From an uncultured Lachnospiraceae bacterium (GTDB lineage: Bacteria > Bacillota > Clostridia > Lachnospirales > Lachnospiraceae), in NCBI GenBank assembly GCA_900554415.1, contig USGU01000014.1, positions 1 to 64,000 of the forward strand: a stretch of DNA of 64,000 bases, written 5' to 3'. Below, piece after piece: positions 26,153 through 35,500 of this stretch. The notes under the pieces are model-generated. The model was not told the origin of the DNA and did not search any database. It was given only the letters and a program-made list of their open reading frames with translations. A program made the position numbers and the translations under genes. Position 1 is the stretch's first letter. Each line of letters starts with the position of its first letter.

Positions 26153-26203
26153 AAGCTTGTTGCAAACAACAACTCAGAATTATGAATTAAAGGAGGTTTT
26201 ATT

Positions 26204-26380
26204 ATGACAAGTCTGCGTGTTATCTCGGATGACTGTGTATCTTGCGGAGCTTGTGAATCAGAGTGTCCGGTAAGCGCAATTGCCATGGGTGATACACATA
26301 TGGAAATCAACTCGGATATGTGTGCTGGCTGCGGTATCTGCCAGACAGTCTGTCCGGTTGGTGCAATTACCGAAGAATAA
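26204..26380 (+). CDS. 2[4Fe-4S] ferredoxin, copy 1
   Basis: A 58-residue clostridial-type ferredoxin. Two CxxCxxCxxxCP motifs are present (Cys11, 14, 17, 21 and Cys40, 43, 46, 50), each binding one [4Fe-4S] cluster with the usual crossover of the fourth cysteine. It carries low-potential electrons for fermentative and radical-SAM enzymes. AAAGGAGG precedes the ATG. A second, very similar gene starts 59 bp downstream. Confidence 0.93.
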   Translation: MTSLRVISDDCVSCGACESECPVSAIAMGDTHMEINSDMCAGCGICQTVCPVGAITEE

Positions 26381-26439
26381 TTCCTTACTTTATTTACTTG
26401 ATTCTACAAATAATTATTTTGACCAAGGAGGGTTCTATT

Positions 26440-26610
26440 ATGGCACGTACTATTTCAGATGATTGCGTATCTTGCGGAGCATGCGAATCAGAATGTCCAG
26501 TTGGCGCTATCGCTATGGGCGGTGATCATATGGAAATCAATGCAGATGCATGCATCGATTGCGGCGCATGTGAAAATGCATGTCCAATGAGCGCTATCAG
26601 CGAAGCATAA
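26440..26610 (+). CDS. 2[4Fe-4S] ferredoxin, copy 2
   Basis: A 56-residue ferredoxin nearly identical to the upstream copy in its first cluster motif (DDCVSCGACESECPV) but different in the second (ACIDCGACENACPMSAI). Cysteines 9, 12, 15, 19, 38, 41, 44 and 48 bind two [4Fe-4S] clusters. AAGGAGG precedes the ATG. The pair arose by tandem duplication; differences around the second cluster may tune partner choice or potential. A terminator follows. Confidence 0.93.
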   Translation: MARTISDDCVSCGACESECPVGAIAMGGDHMEINADACIDCGACENACPMSAISEA

Positions 26611-26637
26611 TTTGTACATAATCTGTACATGTAAGTT

Positions 26638-26675
26638 ACCAGCTTTTGTATTTTACAGAAGCTGGTCTTTTTTTG
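26638..26675 (+). terminator. Intrinsic terminator of the ferredoxin pair
   Basis: ACCAGCTT pairs with AAGCTGGT around a 13-nt loop and is followed by CTTTTTTT. Confidence 0.85.
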
Positions 26676-26787
26676 CGCAATTTGTCGAACGATTCTCGTC
26701 CCATTTTCCGCCTCTTATGTTAAAATATATTTGATAATCAATTACCTTAGAACAACTTTTTGAGGTATAAATAAGGAGGTTAATCGT

Positions 26788-27384
26788 ATGGGCGAGGTTC
26801 ACTATCTGATTTCAGAGACCGCCAAACGCGTGGGCGTAGAATCTCATGCACTCCGCCACTGGGAAGAAGAACTTTCCCTTCCTATCGGGCGAACAGAAAT
26901 GGGACATCGTTACTATACGGAAGAAGATATACAACTTTTCAGTTGTATCAAAGAACTCAAAGAACAAGGCATTCTCTTGAAAGAAATTAAAGAACTACTC
27001 CCCGATATCTTACATACCAAAGCACTTCTTAAATCGAAAAAAGAAATTCCAGCTTCCACAAATACAGTTTCTGTTGCGAACACAATTTCTTCTTCTGAAG
27101 TTCTTCCTTCGCAGCCTAGACTGGTTGAATTTCAGGAATTTTTGGGAACGACTCTGCAAAATGTAATTACCGAAAATAACAAAATACTGGAAGAAAATAT
27201 TTCCCGAAATGTTTCAGAGCAAATTGCCAAAGAGATGGATATGATGTTGAGTGCAAAAGAACGGCTGGAAGAAGACCGTTTCCGCAAACTTGACCACTTG
27301 ATTCGCCAACAGCAGACCATACGCAAGGAAACCTCCCGTTCCACCGTATCACGCTATCTGCGTCGGTTTCTCGGAGAATCCTAA
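26788..27384 (+). CDS. MerR-family transcriptional regulator
   Basis: A 198-residue protein with an N-terminal MerR winged helix (YLISETAKRVGVESHALRHW, then GHRYYTEEDIQLF), followed by a long helical C-terminus (LEENISRNVSEQIAKEMD) that should form the dimer coiled coil. There is no cysteine-rich effector loop, so it is unlikely to sense metals. AAGGAGG precedes the ATG. Targets are unknown. It converges on dnaB, with a shared terminator between. Confidence 0.8.
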   Translation: MGEVHYLISETAKRVGVESHALRHWEEELSLPIGRTEMGHRYYTEEDIQLFSCIKELKEQGILLKEIKELLPDILHTKALLKSKKEIPASTNTVSVANTISSSEVLPSQPRLVEFQEFLGTTLQNVITENNKILEENISRNVSEQIAKEMDMMLSAKERLEEDRFRKLDHLIRQQQTIRKETSRSTVSRYLRRFLGES

Positions 27385-27424
27385 TTTTCGTAACAAACAG
27401 ACATTTATCCAATGTATAAGTACA

Positions 27425-27474
27425 AAAATCTCACAAGCATTTTCTTATTTTCAAGAAATACTTGTGAGATTTTC
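27425..27474. terminator. Bidirectional terminator between merR-type gene and dnaB
   Basis: AAAATCTCACAAG pairs with CTTGTGAGATTTT, and the loop has extra pairing (TTTCTT with AAGAAA). Both flanks supply T runs. Confidence 0.85.
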
Positions 27475-27492
27475 TTTCCATATTTGTTCATT

Positions 27493-28839
27493 TTATTCTT
27501 GTGGCTGTCTCTGAGAATTTGCAAATTTAGTGTACTGTGGCAGCCAGGTAAGTGTCACTGTACCAATCGGGCCATTTCTCTGCTTTGCTATGATAATCTC
27601 GGCTTCATTGACATGCTCTGTATCTTTATGGTAATAGTCATCTCGATAGATAAACATTACCACATCGGCATCCTGCTCAATCGCTCCAGATTCACGCAAA
27701 TCCGAAAGCATTGGTCTATGGTCTGGTCTCTGTTCTACTGCACGACTAAGCTGTGACAGCGAGATAACAGGCACATTCAGCTCCCTGGCAACTGCCTTTA
27801 ACGAACGGGAAATATCTGAGATTTCCTGCTGACGGGAATCACTTCGTTTGCCCACACTTCCACTCATCAACTGCAAATAGTCGATAATAATCATATCAAG
27901 ACCATGCTCCAGTTTATATTTTCTACATTTAGAACGCAGCTCTGAAATTGAAATACCCGGTGTATCATCAATAATCAGATTGGATTTTCCAATTGTACCA
28001 GCACCTTCTATCAGTTTCTCCCAGTCAGAATCTTTCAGATTACCGGTTCTGAGAAGCTGGGCATCTACATAGGACTCCAAAGAAAACAATCGGTTTACCA
28101 ACTGTTCCTTTGACATTTCCAGACTGAAAATAGCTACAGTCTTATTTTGGCGGAATGCCACATGTTGCGCAATGTTCAGAACAAATGCTGTCTTTCCCAT
28201 TGACGGACGAGCCGCCACCAGAATAAAGTCTGATGGCTGAAATCCCGATGTCTTGTAATCCAAATCGATGAATCCTGTAGGAATCCCAGTTACTGTTCCT
28301 TTACTCTTGGAAGCTTTTTCAATCTTCTCAAGCGCATTTAACACAACCTGTCTGATTGGCACATAATCACTGGCTCCACGATTCTGAACCAGCTCGAATA
28401 CCTGCTTCTCCGTTCGTTCCATGATGGCTTCTACCGGTTCTTTTGCAAGATAACAGGCATTGGTAATCTCGTCATTCATCTTAATCATTTTACGAAGAAG
28501 CGACTTCTCTGCTACAATCTCAGCATAGTATTTAATATTTGCCGATGTAGGAACTGCAGCGACCAAATCCCTTACAAATTCCAGACTGCTGATTTCTTCC
28601 GGCACATCTTTCTCTTTCAAACGATTCTGAAGGGTAATTAAATCTACCGGTTTTCCTTCGTTAAACAATTCTACCACGGAATCAAACACGACTCCGTATG
28701 CGGTCTGATAGAAATCTTCTCCACTGATAATCTCAGAAGCTGTGGTAATGGCATCCTTGTCCATCAGCATTGCCCCCACTACAGACTGTTCTGCTTCTAT
28801 ACTGTGCGGCGGCACCCGCTTAATGAGCGCTTCATCCAT
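27493..28839 (-). CDS. dnaB: Replicative DNA helicase DnaB
   Basis: A 448-residue DnaB/DnaC-type hexameric helicase. The N-terminal domain begins PPHSIEAEQSVVGAMLMD; the RecA-like C-terminal domain has Walker A ARPSMGKTAF, FSLEMSKEQL, MIIIDYLQLM and the LSQLSRAVEQR loop. It unwinds DNA at the replication fork. It follows rplI by 11 bp in the conserved gdpP-rplI-dnaB order. Confidence 0.95.
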   Translation of the reverse strand: MDEALIKRVPPHSIEAEQSVVGAMLMDKDAITTASEIISGEDFYQTAYGVVFDSVVELFNEGKPVDLITLQNRLKEKDVPEEISSLEFVRDLVAAVPTSANIKYYAEIVAEKSLLRKMIKMNDEITNACYLAKEPVEAIMERTEKQVFELVQNRGASDYVPIRQVVLNALEKIEKASKSKGTVTGIPTGFIDLDYKTSGFQPSDFILVAARPSMGKTAFVLNIAQHVAFRQNKTVAIFSLEMSKEQLVNRLFSLESYVDAQLLRTGNLKDSDWEKLIEGAGTIGKSNLIIDDTPGISISELRSKCRKYKLEHGLDMIIIDYLQLMSGSVGKRSDSRQQEISDISRSLKAVARELNVPVISLSQLSRAVEQRPDHRPMLSDLRESGAIEQDADVVMFIYRDDYYHKDTEHVNEAEIIIAKQRNGPIGTVTLTWLPQYTKFANSQRQPQE

Positions 28840-28850
28840 CTTGTTTCCTC

Positions 28851-29297
28851 CTAAGCTTCACCTACATGAACTTTCAGTTCTGCTGTTACTTTCGCATGCA
28901 GTTTCACCGGAACAATATAGGTTCCAAGTCCTTTAATTGCGTCCTTCATCTGAATTTTCTTTTTATCGATGTCATATCCCATCTGCTCTTTCACTGCGAT
29001 GGCAATTTCTTTAGAAGACACCGAACCAAAGGTTCTTCCGCCCTCTCCAGTTTTAATTGTAACTTCTACTTTTCCTGCTTCAATTTTCTTTGCAAGTTCT
29101 TTCGCTGCATCCAATACTTCCTGCGCAACCTTTTCCTCATTCTGTTTATGAAGCTTCAAATCATTCAGATTCTTTCCAGTTGCTTCCAGTCCTAATTTCT
29201 TCGGAAGAATAAAGTTTCGCGCGTATCCGTCATTGACATTTACGATTTCTCCCTTTTTACCAAGTGTTTTTACATCTTCTAATAATATAACTTTCAT
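28851..29297 (-). CDS. rplI: 50S ribosomal protein L9
   Basis: A 148-residue L9 with the signature N-terminal domain [19 protein letters not shown] and [17 protein letters not shown], the connecting helix, and the C-terminal RNA-binding domain ([16 protein letters not shown]). It binds 23S rRNA helix 76 and limits frameshifting. It lies 3 bp after gdpP. Confidence 0.96.
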   Translation of the reverse strand: MKVILLEDVKTLGKKGEIVNVNDGYARNFILPKKLGLEATGKNLNDLKLHKQNEEKVAQEVLDAAKELAKKIEAGKVEVTIKTGEGGRTFGSVSSKEIAIAVKEQMGYDIDKKKIQMKDAIKGLGTYIVPVKLHAKVTAELKVHVGEA

Positions 29298-29300
29298 TGT

Positions 29301-31349
29301 CTATACTTCTCCTTTTTCCAGCATTGTATCAATCACATTCTTAAGTGCAGCTACCGCCTCATCCATATCTGTGTGGTCAAACTGAACACCTGCTGCCGTA
29401 ATATGACCGCCTCCGCCAAGTGCTTCCATAATTCTCTGCACATTCACTTCGTCAATAGAACGGGCACTCACATAAATCTGTCCATTATAGGTTGTGAGTA
29501 CAAATGAAGCTTTAATCTCATCAATATTCAAAAGCTCATTTGCAGCCTGCGCCCCTACAATAGTAGGGCTTTCGATATCCAAATCCTCTGCCCTTGCAAT
29601 TGCAAATACATTCCGGTAAACTTCTGCCTGGGTAATCACCGTTGCCTTCGCTCTGTAAGAAGCAATGTCATCACGAAGAAGCTTACGTACATGGGTAATA
29701 TCGGCTCCACATCTTCTTAAATAAGCAGCCGCCTCAAAAGTACGCACTCCGGCTCTTGTCATGAAGTTATTGGTATCAATCATAATACCGGCATACATAC
29801 TGTTCGCCTCAATCGGCTTTAATTTCAAATCATCATTAATATACTGAAGTACCTCCGCAACCATTTCACACGCAGAAGACGCATACGGTTCAATATAAGA
29901 AAGCACCGCATTCTCAATCACATTATCACTCTGTCTGTGGTGGTCAAGTACCGCAATGGTTTTGCTCATCTTCAATAATTGTTCACATTCTGTCATTTCC
30001 GGTTTGTTCGTATCTACCACAATCACCATAGTATTCTCATCTGCGAGTTCTTCCGCCTCATAGGAGTTGATAAATAACTGCTCCGGATATGCCGGGTTAT
30101 TCTTAAATTCTTCATAGAACGGACGCACCGTACTACTTATATCATTAATGACAATATTTACTTTCTTTCCCAGTGAATCTGCAGCCTTGTAAATACCAAT
30201 TGCCGCGCCAAAAGAATCGGCATCTGTCATCTTATGTCCCATGACCATGACACGCTCTTTGGTCATCATAAACTCACGCAGAGCTTCTGCTTTTACTCTG
30301 GCTTTTACCCGCGTATTCTTGGAAGTCTGCTCACGTTTACCACCGTGATAAGAAATTCCTCTGGAAGTCTTTACAACTGCCTGATCTCCGCCTCTTGCAA
30401 GTGCAAGGTCAATTGCTACACGTGCATAGTTGTATCCTGTTACATAGGAATCCGAACCTATTCCAAGTCCAATACTAAGGGTAACAGGAACCTCGTTGCC
30501 AATGTTGACACTCTTTACTTCTTCCAGTAAAGAAAACTTATCTTCCACCATCTTCTGAAAACTGATTTTTTTGATTACGATGAAATATTTATCCTTCTCC
30601 AGCTTCTTTACAATACCACTAAGCCCGGCAACGTACTGATTAATCTTACGGTCGATAAGTGCAACCAGAAGCGACTGTCTGACCTCTTCCACACTTTCCA
30701 TAACTTCATCATAATTATCGATGTAAATCAGCCCTGCTACCATGCGCTGTCTTTCATTTTCTGCAATATAATGGTTCAGATCCGTCACATCCTGAAAATG
30801 TACTGCAATAAAATTCTCTTTTCCATTCGGAAGCTGAACCAGTTGTTCTGTTTCATTAAATCCACTTGCCGAAATATAACGCACTTCCGCCTGGTAATCC
30901 CGGTCTTCATATTCAATCTCCAGCGAGATAACTTCATTATCATTTTTAGGAAATACACCAGTATTAAGCTCTGGCATATATTTACCTATATATGTGTCCT
31001 TCCTTATGCCTTCACCCATCATATGGTAAAACTCTTCATTTGCCCACAGAATCCTGCCATCGTCCATAAGCAATGCATACGGTGCCGGCAGTTCAGACAA
31101 CAGTATACTCTGCATACTGCCATATCGCTCGCTAAACTCTATCATATCTGACAAGAGTGTATTTCTTCCGTAAAAATATATGCATATTGCTCCCACAAAA
31201 TAAAACACAATGAAAAGCAGCATAACTCCTCCGGCCCTTTTATCCTGTCGGAATATCCATACATCAATTGCTGCCAGTACCACGGTCATGATGATTGGCC
31301 ACTGCATATATAACCTTAACTGTCCTTTTAATTTTATATCCTGCTCCAT
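29301..31349 (-). CDS. gdpP: GdpP, cyclic-di-AMP phosphodiesterase
   Basis: A 682-residue membrane protein: two N-terminal helices (about 12-62), a PAS-like region (around ALLMDDGRILWANEEFY), a degenerate GGDEF domain, and a DHH/DHHA1 phosphoesterase module with GHKMTDADSFG, VVDTN, LDHHRQSD and the terminal GGGGHITAAG. It hydrolyses the second messenger c-di-AMP. The degenerate GGDEF lacks a normal GGDEF signature, as in Bacillus GdpP. First gene of the gdpP-rplI-dnaB operon. Confidence 0.94.
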   Translation of the reverse strand: MEQDIKLKGQLRLYMQWPIIMTVVLAAIDVWIFRQDKRAGGVMLLFIVFYFVGAICIYFYGRNTLLSDMIEFSERYGSMQSILLSELPAPYALLMDDGRILWANEEFYHMMGEGIRKDTYIGKYMPELNTGVFPKNDNEVISLEIEYEDRDYQAEVRYISASGFNETEQLVQLPNGKENFIAVHFQDVTDLNHYIAENERQRMVAGLIYIDNYDEVMESVEEVRQSLLVALIDRKINQYVAGLSGIVKKLEKDKYFIVIKKISFQKMVEDKFSLLEEVKSVNIGNEVPVTLSIGLGIGSDSYVTGYNYARVAIDLALARGGDQAVVKTSRGISYHGGKREQTSKNTRVKARVKAEALREFMMTKERVMVMGHKMTDADSFGAAIGIYKAADSLGKKVNIVINDISSTVRPFYEEFKNNPAYPEQLFINSYEAEELADENTMVIVVDTNKPEMTECEQLLKMSKTIAVLDHHRQSDNVIENAVLSYIEPYASSACEMVAEVLQYINDDLKLKPIEANSMYAGIMIDTNNFMTRAGVRTFEAAAYLRRCGADITHVRKLLRDDIASYRAKATVITQAEVYRNVFAIARAEDLDIESPTIVGAQAANELLNIDEIKASFVLTTYNGQIYVSARSIDEVNVQRIMEALGGGGHITAAGVQFDHTDMDEAVAALKNVIDTMLEKGEV

Positions 31350-31461
31350 ATGCCCATCCTCTTTTATCCATCATTGTCTTACTATTATAGCACTGTTTTC
31401 CCATTTTGGAAAGAATAAAGAATATATGCTGACAGATTTGCTGACAGATTCTGAAAAACAG

Positions 31462-31495
31462 AAAACTCATTGGATAAAATTTCCAATGAGTCTCT
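31462..31495 (-). terminator. Terminator of the galE operon
   Basis: On the - strand ACTCATTGG pairs with CCAATGAGT around 8 bases, then TTTTCTGTTTTT. It lies directly after galE. Confidence 0.75.
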
Positions 31496-31502
31496 TCTAT
31501 TT

Positions 31503-32522
31503 CTATTTCGTATTATAGCCGTCCGGATTCTGGCTCTGCCATCTCCATGCGTCCTCACACATTTCTTTCAATCCTCTTTCAGCAGTCCAGCCAAGTTCTT
31601 CTTTTGCTTTTGTTGCATCTGAATAGCAGGATGCAATATCTCCCGCTCTTCTTGCTTTTATCTGATAAGGTACTTTGCGTCCTGATGCCTCTTCAAAAGC
31701 ATGAACCATATCCAGTACAGAATAACCTGTTCCGGTTCCCAGATTGTAAATACTTACACCTGCTTTTTCCTGAATCTTCTTCAATGCTTTTACATGTCCG
31801 ATTGCCAAATCCACTACATGAATATAGTCACGTACTCCTGTTCCATCCGGTGTATCATAATCATCTCCAAATACACCAAGGCACTCCAGTTTTCCAATCG
31901 CAACCTGTGCCACATATGGCATCAGATTATTTGGAATTCCTTTCGGGTCTTCTCCAATCAGTCCACTCTTATGTGCTCCAATCGGATTAAAGTAACGCAA
32001 CAATACTACATTCCATTCCGGGTCAGCAGTATGTAAATCGGTCAGAATCTGTTCCAGCATCCATTTTGTCCACCCATACGGATTGGTGCACACACCCTTC
32101 GGACATCCTTCTGTAATTGGAATAAAAGCAGGTTCTCCGTAAATCGTTGCAGAAGAACTAAAGATAATATTCTTTACGCCATGATTGCGCATCACATCAC
32201 AAAGGCGGAGCGTACCCGAAATATTATTATCATAATATTCCAATGGTTTTACTACAGATTCTCCTACCGCTTTTAATCCGGCAAAATGGATTACACATTC
32301 TACAGACTCCTTGTCAAAAATCTGATTCAGCGTGTCTGTATCGCGAATATCTGCCTCATAAAATTTTACATGTTTTCCCGTAATCTTCTCCACTCTTCTA
32401 AGTGATTCCTGAGAAGAATTACACAAGTTGTCAACAACAATTACTTCATATCCCGCATTTAAAAGTTCCACGCAGGTATGACTTCCGATAAATCCGGCTC
32501 CACCAGTTACTAAAATAGCCAT
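31503..32522 (-). CDS. galE: UDP-glucose 4-epimerase GalE
   Basis: A 339-residue short-chain dehydrogenase-type epimerase with the NAD-binding [10 protein letters not shown] at the N-terminus, catalytic Ser in SSSATIYG and the Tyr-x3-Lys pair in [12 protein letters not shown]. It interconverts UDP-glucose/UDP-galactose and in some members the N-acetyl forms. As the last gene of an importer-kinase-nucleotidyltransferase run it should complete a Leloir-like route. TAAGGAGG precedes the ATG. Confidence 0.95.
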   Translation of the reverse strand: MAILVTGGAGFIGSHTCVELLNAGYEVIVVDNLCNSSQESLRRVEKITGKHVKFYEADIRDTDTLNQIFDKESVECVIHFAGLKAVGESVVKPLEYYDNNISGTLRLCDVMRNHGVKNIIFSSSATIYGEPAFIPITEGCPKGVCTNPYGWTKWMLEQILTDLHTADPEWNVVLLRYFNPIGAHKSGLIGEDPKGIPNNLMPYVAQVAIGKLECLGVFGDDYDTPDGTGVRDYIHVVDLAIGHVKALKKIQEKAGVSIYNLGTGTGYSVLDMVHAFEEASGRKVPYQIKARRAGDIASCYSDATKAKEELGWTAERGLKEMCEDAWRWQSQNPDGYNTK

Positions 32523-32551
32523 GATTCATTCCTCCTTAGCCAACGCTTTTC

Positions 32552-33640
32552 TTACTTATACTTCTGTATAATTTCACACATAGTATCCCACTTGTTTTCC
32601 ATATCCTGAACCAGTTTGAACTGTGTCCTGCACCGGTCCAGATTCTGTCCTGCACGATGCGTTTTAAAGTACACATCTCCCTGAAGATAATCTGTCAGGA
32701 AACGCATTCCACACTCATAAGTCATAACCTGTGCGCCTCTTGGCATCAAATCAATTTCTATATCTGTAAGTCTGCCCCCACATCCTTCAATAAAGCCTTT
32801 TGCAAATGCTTCATATAATTCCATGCTGCAAGACACCTTACTCAAATCCTGTTCATCTTCTGCCGCTGTACTTGCCCCGAAGCGAATGGAATCTCCAAAA
32901 TCATTCATGGCAAGTCCTGGCATAACGGTATCCAAATCAATGACACAAAGTCCTTTTCCAGTCTTTTCATCCATCATGATATTGTTGAGCTTTGTATCGT
33001 TATGAGTCACACGGATTGGGATTTCTCCCTTATCCATAAGTTCAGCAAATACATTTGCCAGATATTCATGCTCCAACACAAATGCAATCTCATCCTGCAC
33101 CTCTGCTGCCCTGCCGCAGATATCTTCTGCAACTGCCTGCTTAAAGACCTGAAATCTGGCTCTTGTATCGTGAAATCCCACAATAGTCTCATGCAAAGTC
33201 TCTGCTGGAAATTCTGCCAGAAGCTTTTGGAAATTTCCAAAAGCCAGCCCGCTCTGATAAAAATCCTCTGTATGTTCTACCTGTTCATAGCAGACTGCGC
33301 CTTCTATAAACCGATATGCTCTCCAGTACTCTCCATTCGAATCGCAATAATAAGGCTTCCCATCTTTCGTCAGAATTACATTTAATGTTTCCCGCTTTGG
33401 GTCTCCGCCATTTTTCTCTATTATATTCTGTAAATATGTAGTTACATTCATGATATTTTCCATCAATTCGACAGGACGATTAAACACCGTCTTGTTCATA
33501 CGCTGAAGGATCATCTTCTCCTCTTCAAAATGAAGCAGATAAGTATCATTGATATGTCCATTTCCATAGTTTTCTGCTGTTAACAGTTTGTCCGGAAACT
33601 GAAAGTCGGAAATGACTTCCTCCCATAACTGCTGGTTCAT
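32552..33640 (-). CDS. Sugar kinase of the APH fold, NahK-like
   Basis: A 362-residue aminoglycoside-phosphotransferase-fold kinase. It has the N-terminal GNGHINDTYLLHF, the catalytic loop HNDTKLNNIM and the metal motif VIDLDTVMPG. Sequence and neighbours match N-acetylhexosamine 1-kinase (NahK/LnpB) of bifidobacteria, which phosphorylates GlcNAc or GalNAc at C1. It abuts the nucleotidyltransferase gene with no spacer, in keeping with successive pathway steps. Substrate preference is inferred. Confidence 0.82.
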   Translation of the reverse strand: MNQQLWEEVISDFQFPDKLLTAENYGNGHINDTYLLHFEEEKMILQRMNKTVFNRPVELMENIMNVTTYLQNIIEKNGGDPKRETLNVILTKDGKPYYCDSNGEYWRAYRFIEGAVCYEQVEHTEDFYQSGLAFGNFQKLLAEFPAETLHETIVGFHDTRARFQVFKQAVAEDICGRAAEVQDEIAFVLEHEYLANVFAELMDKGEIPIRVTHNDTKLNNIMMDEKTGKGLCVIDLDTVMPGLAMNDFGDSIRFGASTAAEDEQDLSKVSCSMELYEAFAKGFIEGCGGRLTDIEIDLMPRGAQVMTYECGMRFLTDYLQGDVYFKTHRAGQNLDRCRTQFKLVQDMENKWDTMCEIIQKYK

Positions 33641-34567
33641 CTAGGCTTCCTCCCAAAGTTTCTCTGGATAAATTCCATTATCTTTCATACTGCGGATAGC
33701 TGCCACTACTACCGGCTTATCCTCTTTATAGGTTACACCATACCATTTATCAGCAGAGGAAAGTACCGCAACCGTTGCCTTTCCATCTGCAAGCAGTCCG
33801 CTTACAACTTCCGGTAGAAAATACTCACATTTCAATGGATTTTCCTTGATTCCCTTTTCCAGAAATGCCGGGAAATGATTCTGAAGTTCTTTTAATATAC
33901 TTGCAGTAAATCCCCACATATTCATAGATACAAGAGTGTTTCCCGGAACAGTCGTCCAGGTTGCTCCCCCATCTTCTGTGTATGCAATACCATCTGCATG
34001 TTTCTCAATGCGTGTGCGCTCATGAATCGCAATCAGCTCTCCCGCTTCATTGGTCGTGCAGATTCCACGTGCCACATGTCCGTTATCTGTTACCGTATTT
34101 TCCAGACGATATCCGACCATTGTATAACGATACTTGTCATCATCTTCATGAGATGCAAGATAATCGTAAATTACCTGAAACGCCTTACGTCCATAGTAAT
34201 CATCTGCATTGATAACCGCAAACGGTCCATCTACAATATCAATACAGCTAAGTACGGCGTGGCCTGTTCCCCAAGGTTTGACGCGTCCTTCCGGAACAGT
34301 AAATTCCTCCGGAATATTCTGCAAATCCTGGAATACATAAGCAACTTCCATATATTCTGCAATTCTGCTTCCGATTACTTCTTTAAAAATTTCTTCATTT
34401 TCCTTCTTTATAATGAAAACAACCTTTTCAAACCCTGCCTGCTTTGCGTCATAAAGAGAAAAATCAATAATCATATGTCCATATTCGTCAACCGGGTCAA
34501 TCTGTTTCAAGCCCCCGTAACGGCTTCCCATACCTGCTGCCATAATTACTAATACTGGCTTTTTCAT
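33641..34567 (-). CDS. Sugar-phosphate nucleotidyltransferase
   Basis: A 308-residue RmlA-type nucleotidyltransferase with the nucleotide-binding signature MAAGMGSRYGGLKQIDP, WGTGHAVL, and the metal-binding AVINADDYYG. It probably forms UDP-hexose or UDP-HexNAc from the sugar 1-phosphate made by the neighbouring kinase. In the bifidobacterial lnp operon this step is done by an unrelated-length uridylyltransferase (LnpC). The end overlaps the kinase start region closely, so expression is coupled. Confidence 0.82.
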   Translation of the reverse strand: MKKPVLVIMAAGMGSRYGGLKQIDPVDEYGHMIIDFSLYDAKQAGFEKVVFIIKKENEEIFKEVIGSRIAEYMEVAYVFQDLQNIPEEFTVPEGRVKPWGTGHAVLSCIDIVDGPFAVINADDYYGRKAFQVIYDYLASHEDDDKYRYTMVGYRLENTVTDNGHVARGICTTNEAGELIAIHERTRIEKHADGIAYTEDGGATWTTVPGNTLVSMNMWGFTASILKELQNHFPAFLEKGIKENPLKCEYFLPEVVSGLLADGKATVAVLSSADKWYGVTYKEDKPVVVAAIRSMKDNGIYPEKLWEEA

Positions 34568-34592
34568 TATCTATTGCCTCCTGCTTTCTTTC

Positions 34593-35486
34593 CTAACCTT
34601 TAATACCACCGGTAACACCACCGATAATCTTCTCTGATAAGAAAAGATATAAAATAAATGTCGGCAGGAAAACAATTACTACTGCTGCAAACATTCCTGC
34701 CCAGTCACCAGTGTACTTCATAGAGTTTATCATACCATAAAGACCTACTGCAACTGGTTTTGTTTCATTTCGGCTGGCAATCAGCAAAGAAATGAAATAT
34801 TCATTCCAAATATTGATGAAATTAAAAATACTTACTGTAACAAGTCCGGACTGAGCCATTGGGAACATAATCTTCCAGAACGTCTTCATCGGAGGACATC
34901 CATCAATGGCTGCCGCCTCTTCATAAGTTCTGGATATATTTGCAAAAAATGTAAGGAGGAAAACTGTGGTATACGGAATATTGATTCCAATATACAGTAA
35001 AACTAATATCACTTTATTGGAAATAACATCATTGAGCATTCCCGATGCAGAAATCAATCCGAATAACGGAAGGATGATCATAATAACCGGAAGCCCCATA
35101 GCTGATACAAAGCTTGTCTGAATCAGTTTATTTCCAATAAAAGTAAATCTTGCCAGCACATATGCTGCCGGAGCACAGATTAAAATCAGTGCAACACATG
35201 AAATAATTGAATACTCTAATGAGTTCATAAAAAATTCTGATACATTGGATGTAGTCCATGCTTTCACATAGTTTTCAATATGCAGCTCACCAGGGAAGTT
35301 TTTAAAAAATGAGCTGACCGCATTTCCAGCAAAAATATCCGGAGTGGTGGAAAAGCTTGCCGCAAGCACCCATCCCAGTAAAACAAAGGTAAAAATCACC
35401 CATAAAATAATTACCACATATCCAGGGAGCAACTTTGCTTCTTTTTTCCAGTTAAATGGTTTGCGTATTTCTTTTTCTTTTGCCAT
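34593..35486 (-). CDS. Sugar ABC transporter permease (MalG type)
   Basis: A 297-residue inner permease with six helices and the cytoplasmic EAA loop (YEEAAAIDGCPPMKTFWKI), which docks the ATPase. The C-terminal GGVTGGIKG is typical of CUT1-family MalG proteins. It follows the MalF-type permease by 14 bp. No ATPase gene is present, so a shared MsmK/MalK-type ATPase elsewhere is expected. Confidence 0.9.
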   Translation of the reverse strand: MAKEKEIRKPFNWKKEAKLLPGYVVIILWVIFTFVLLGWVLAASFSTTPDIFAGNAVSSFFKNFPGELHIENYVKAWTTSNVSEFFMNSLEYSIISCVALILICAPAAYVLARFTFIGNKLIQTSFVSAMGLPVIMIILPLFGLISASGMLNDVISNKVILVLLYIGINIPYTTVFLLTFFANISRTYEEAAAIDGCPPMKTFWKIMFPMAQSGLVTVSIFNFINIWNEYFISLLIASRNETKPVAVGLYGMINSMKYTGDWAGMFAAVVIVFLPTFILYLFLSEKIIGGVTGGIKG

Positions 35487-35500
35487 TTTTGCTCTCCTTT

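Noticed and set aside
26320..26439. Ferredoxin 2 with a 40-residue N-terminal extension
   Set aside because: The extension overlaps ferredoxin 1 and the spacer; AAGGAGG lies just before the ATG at 26440.
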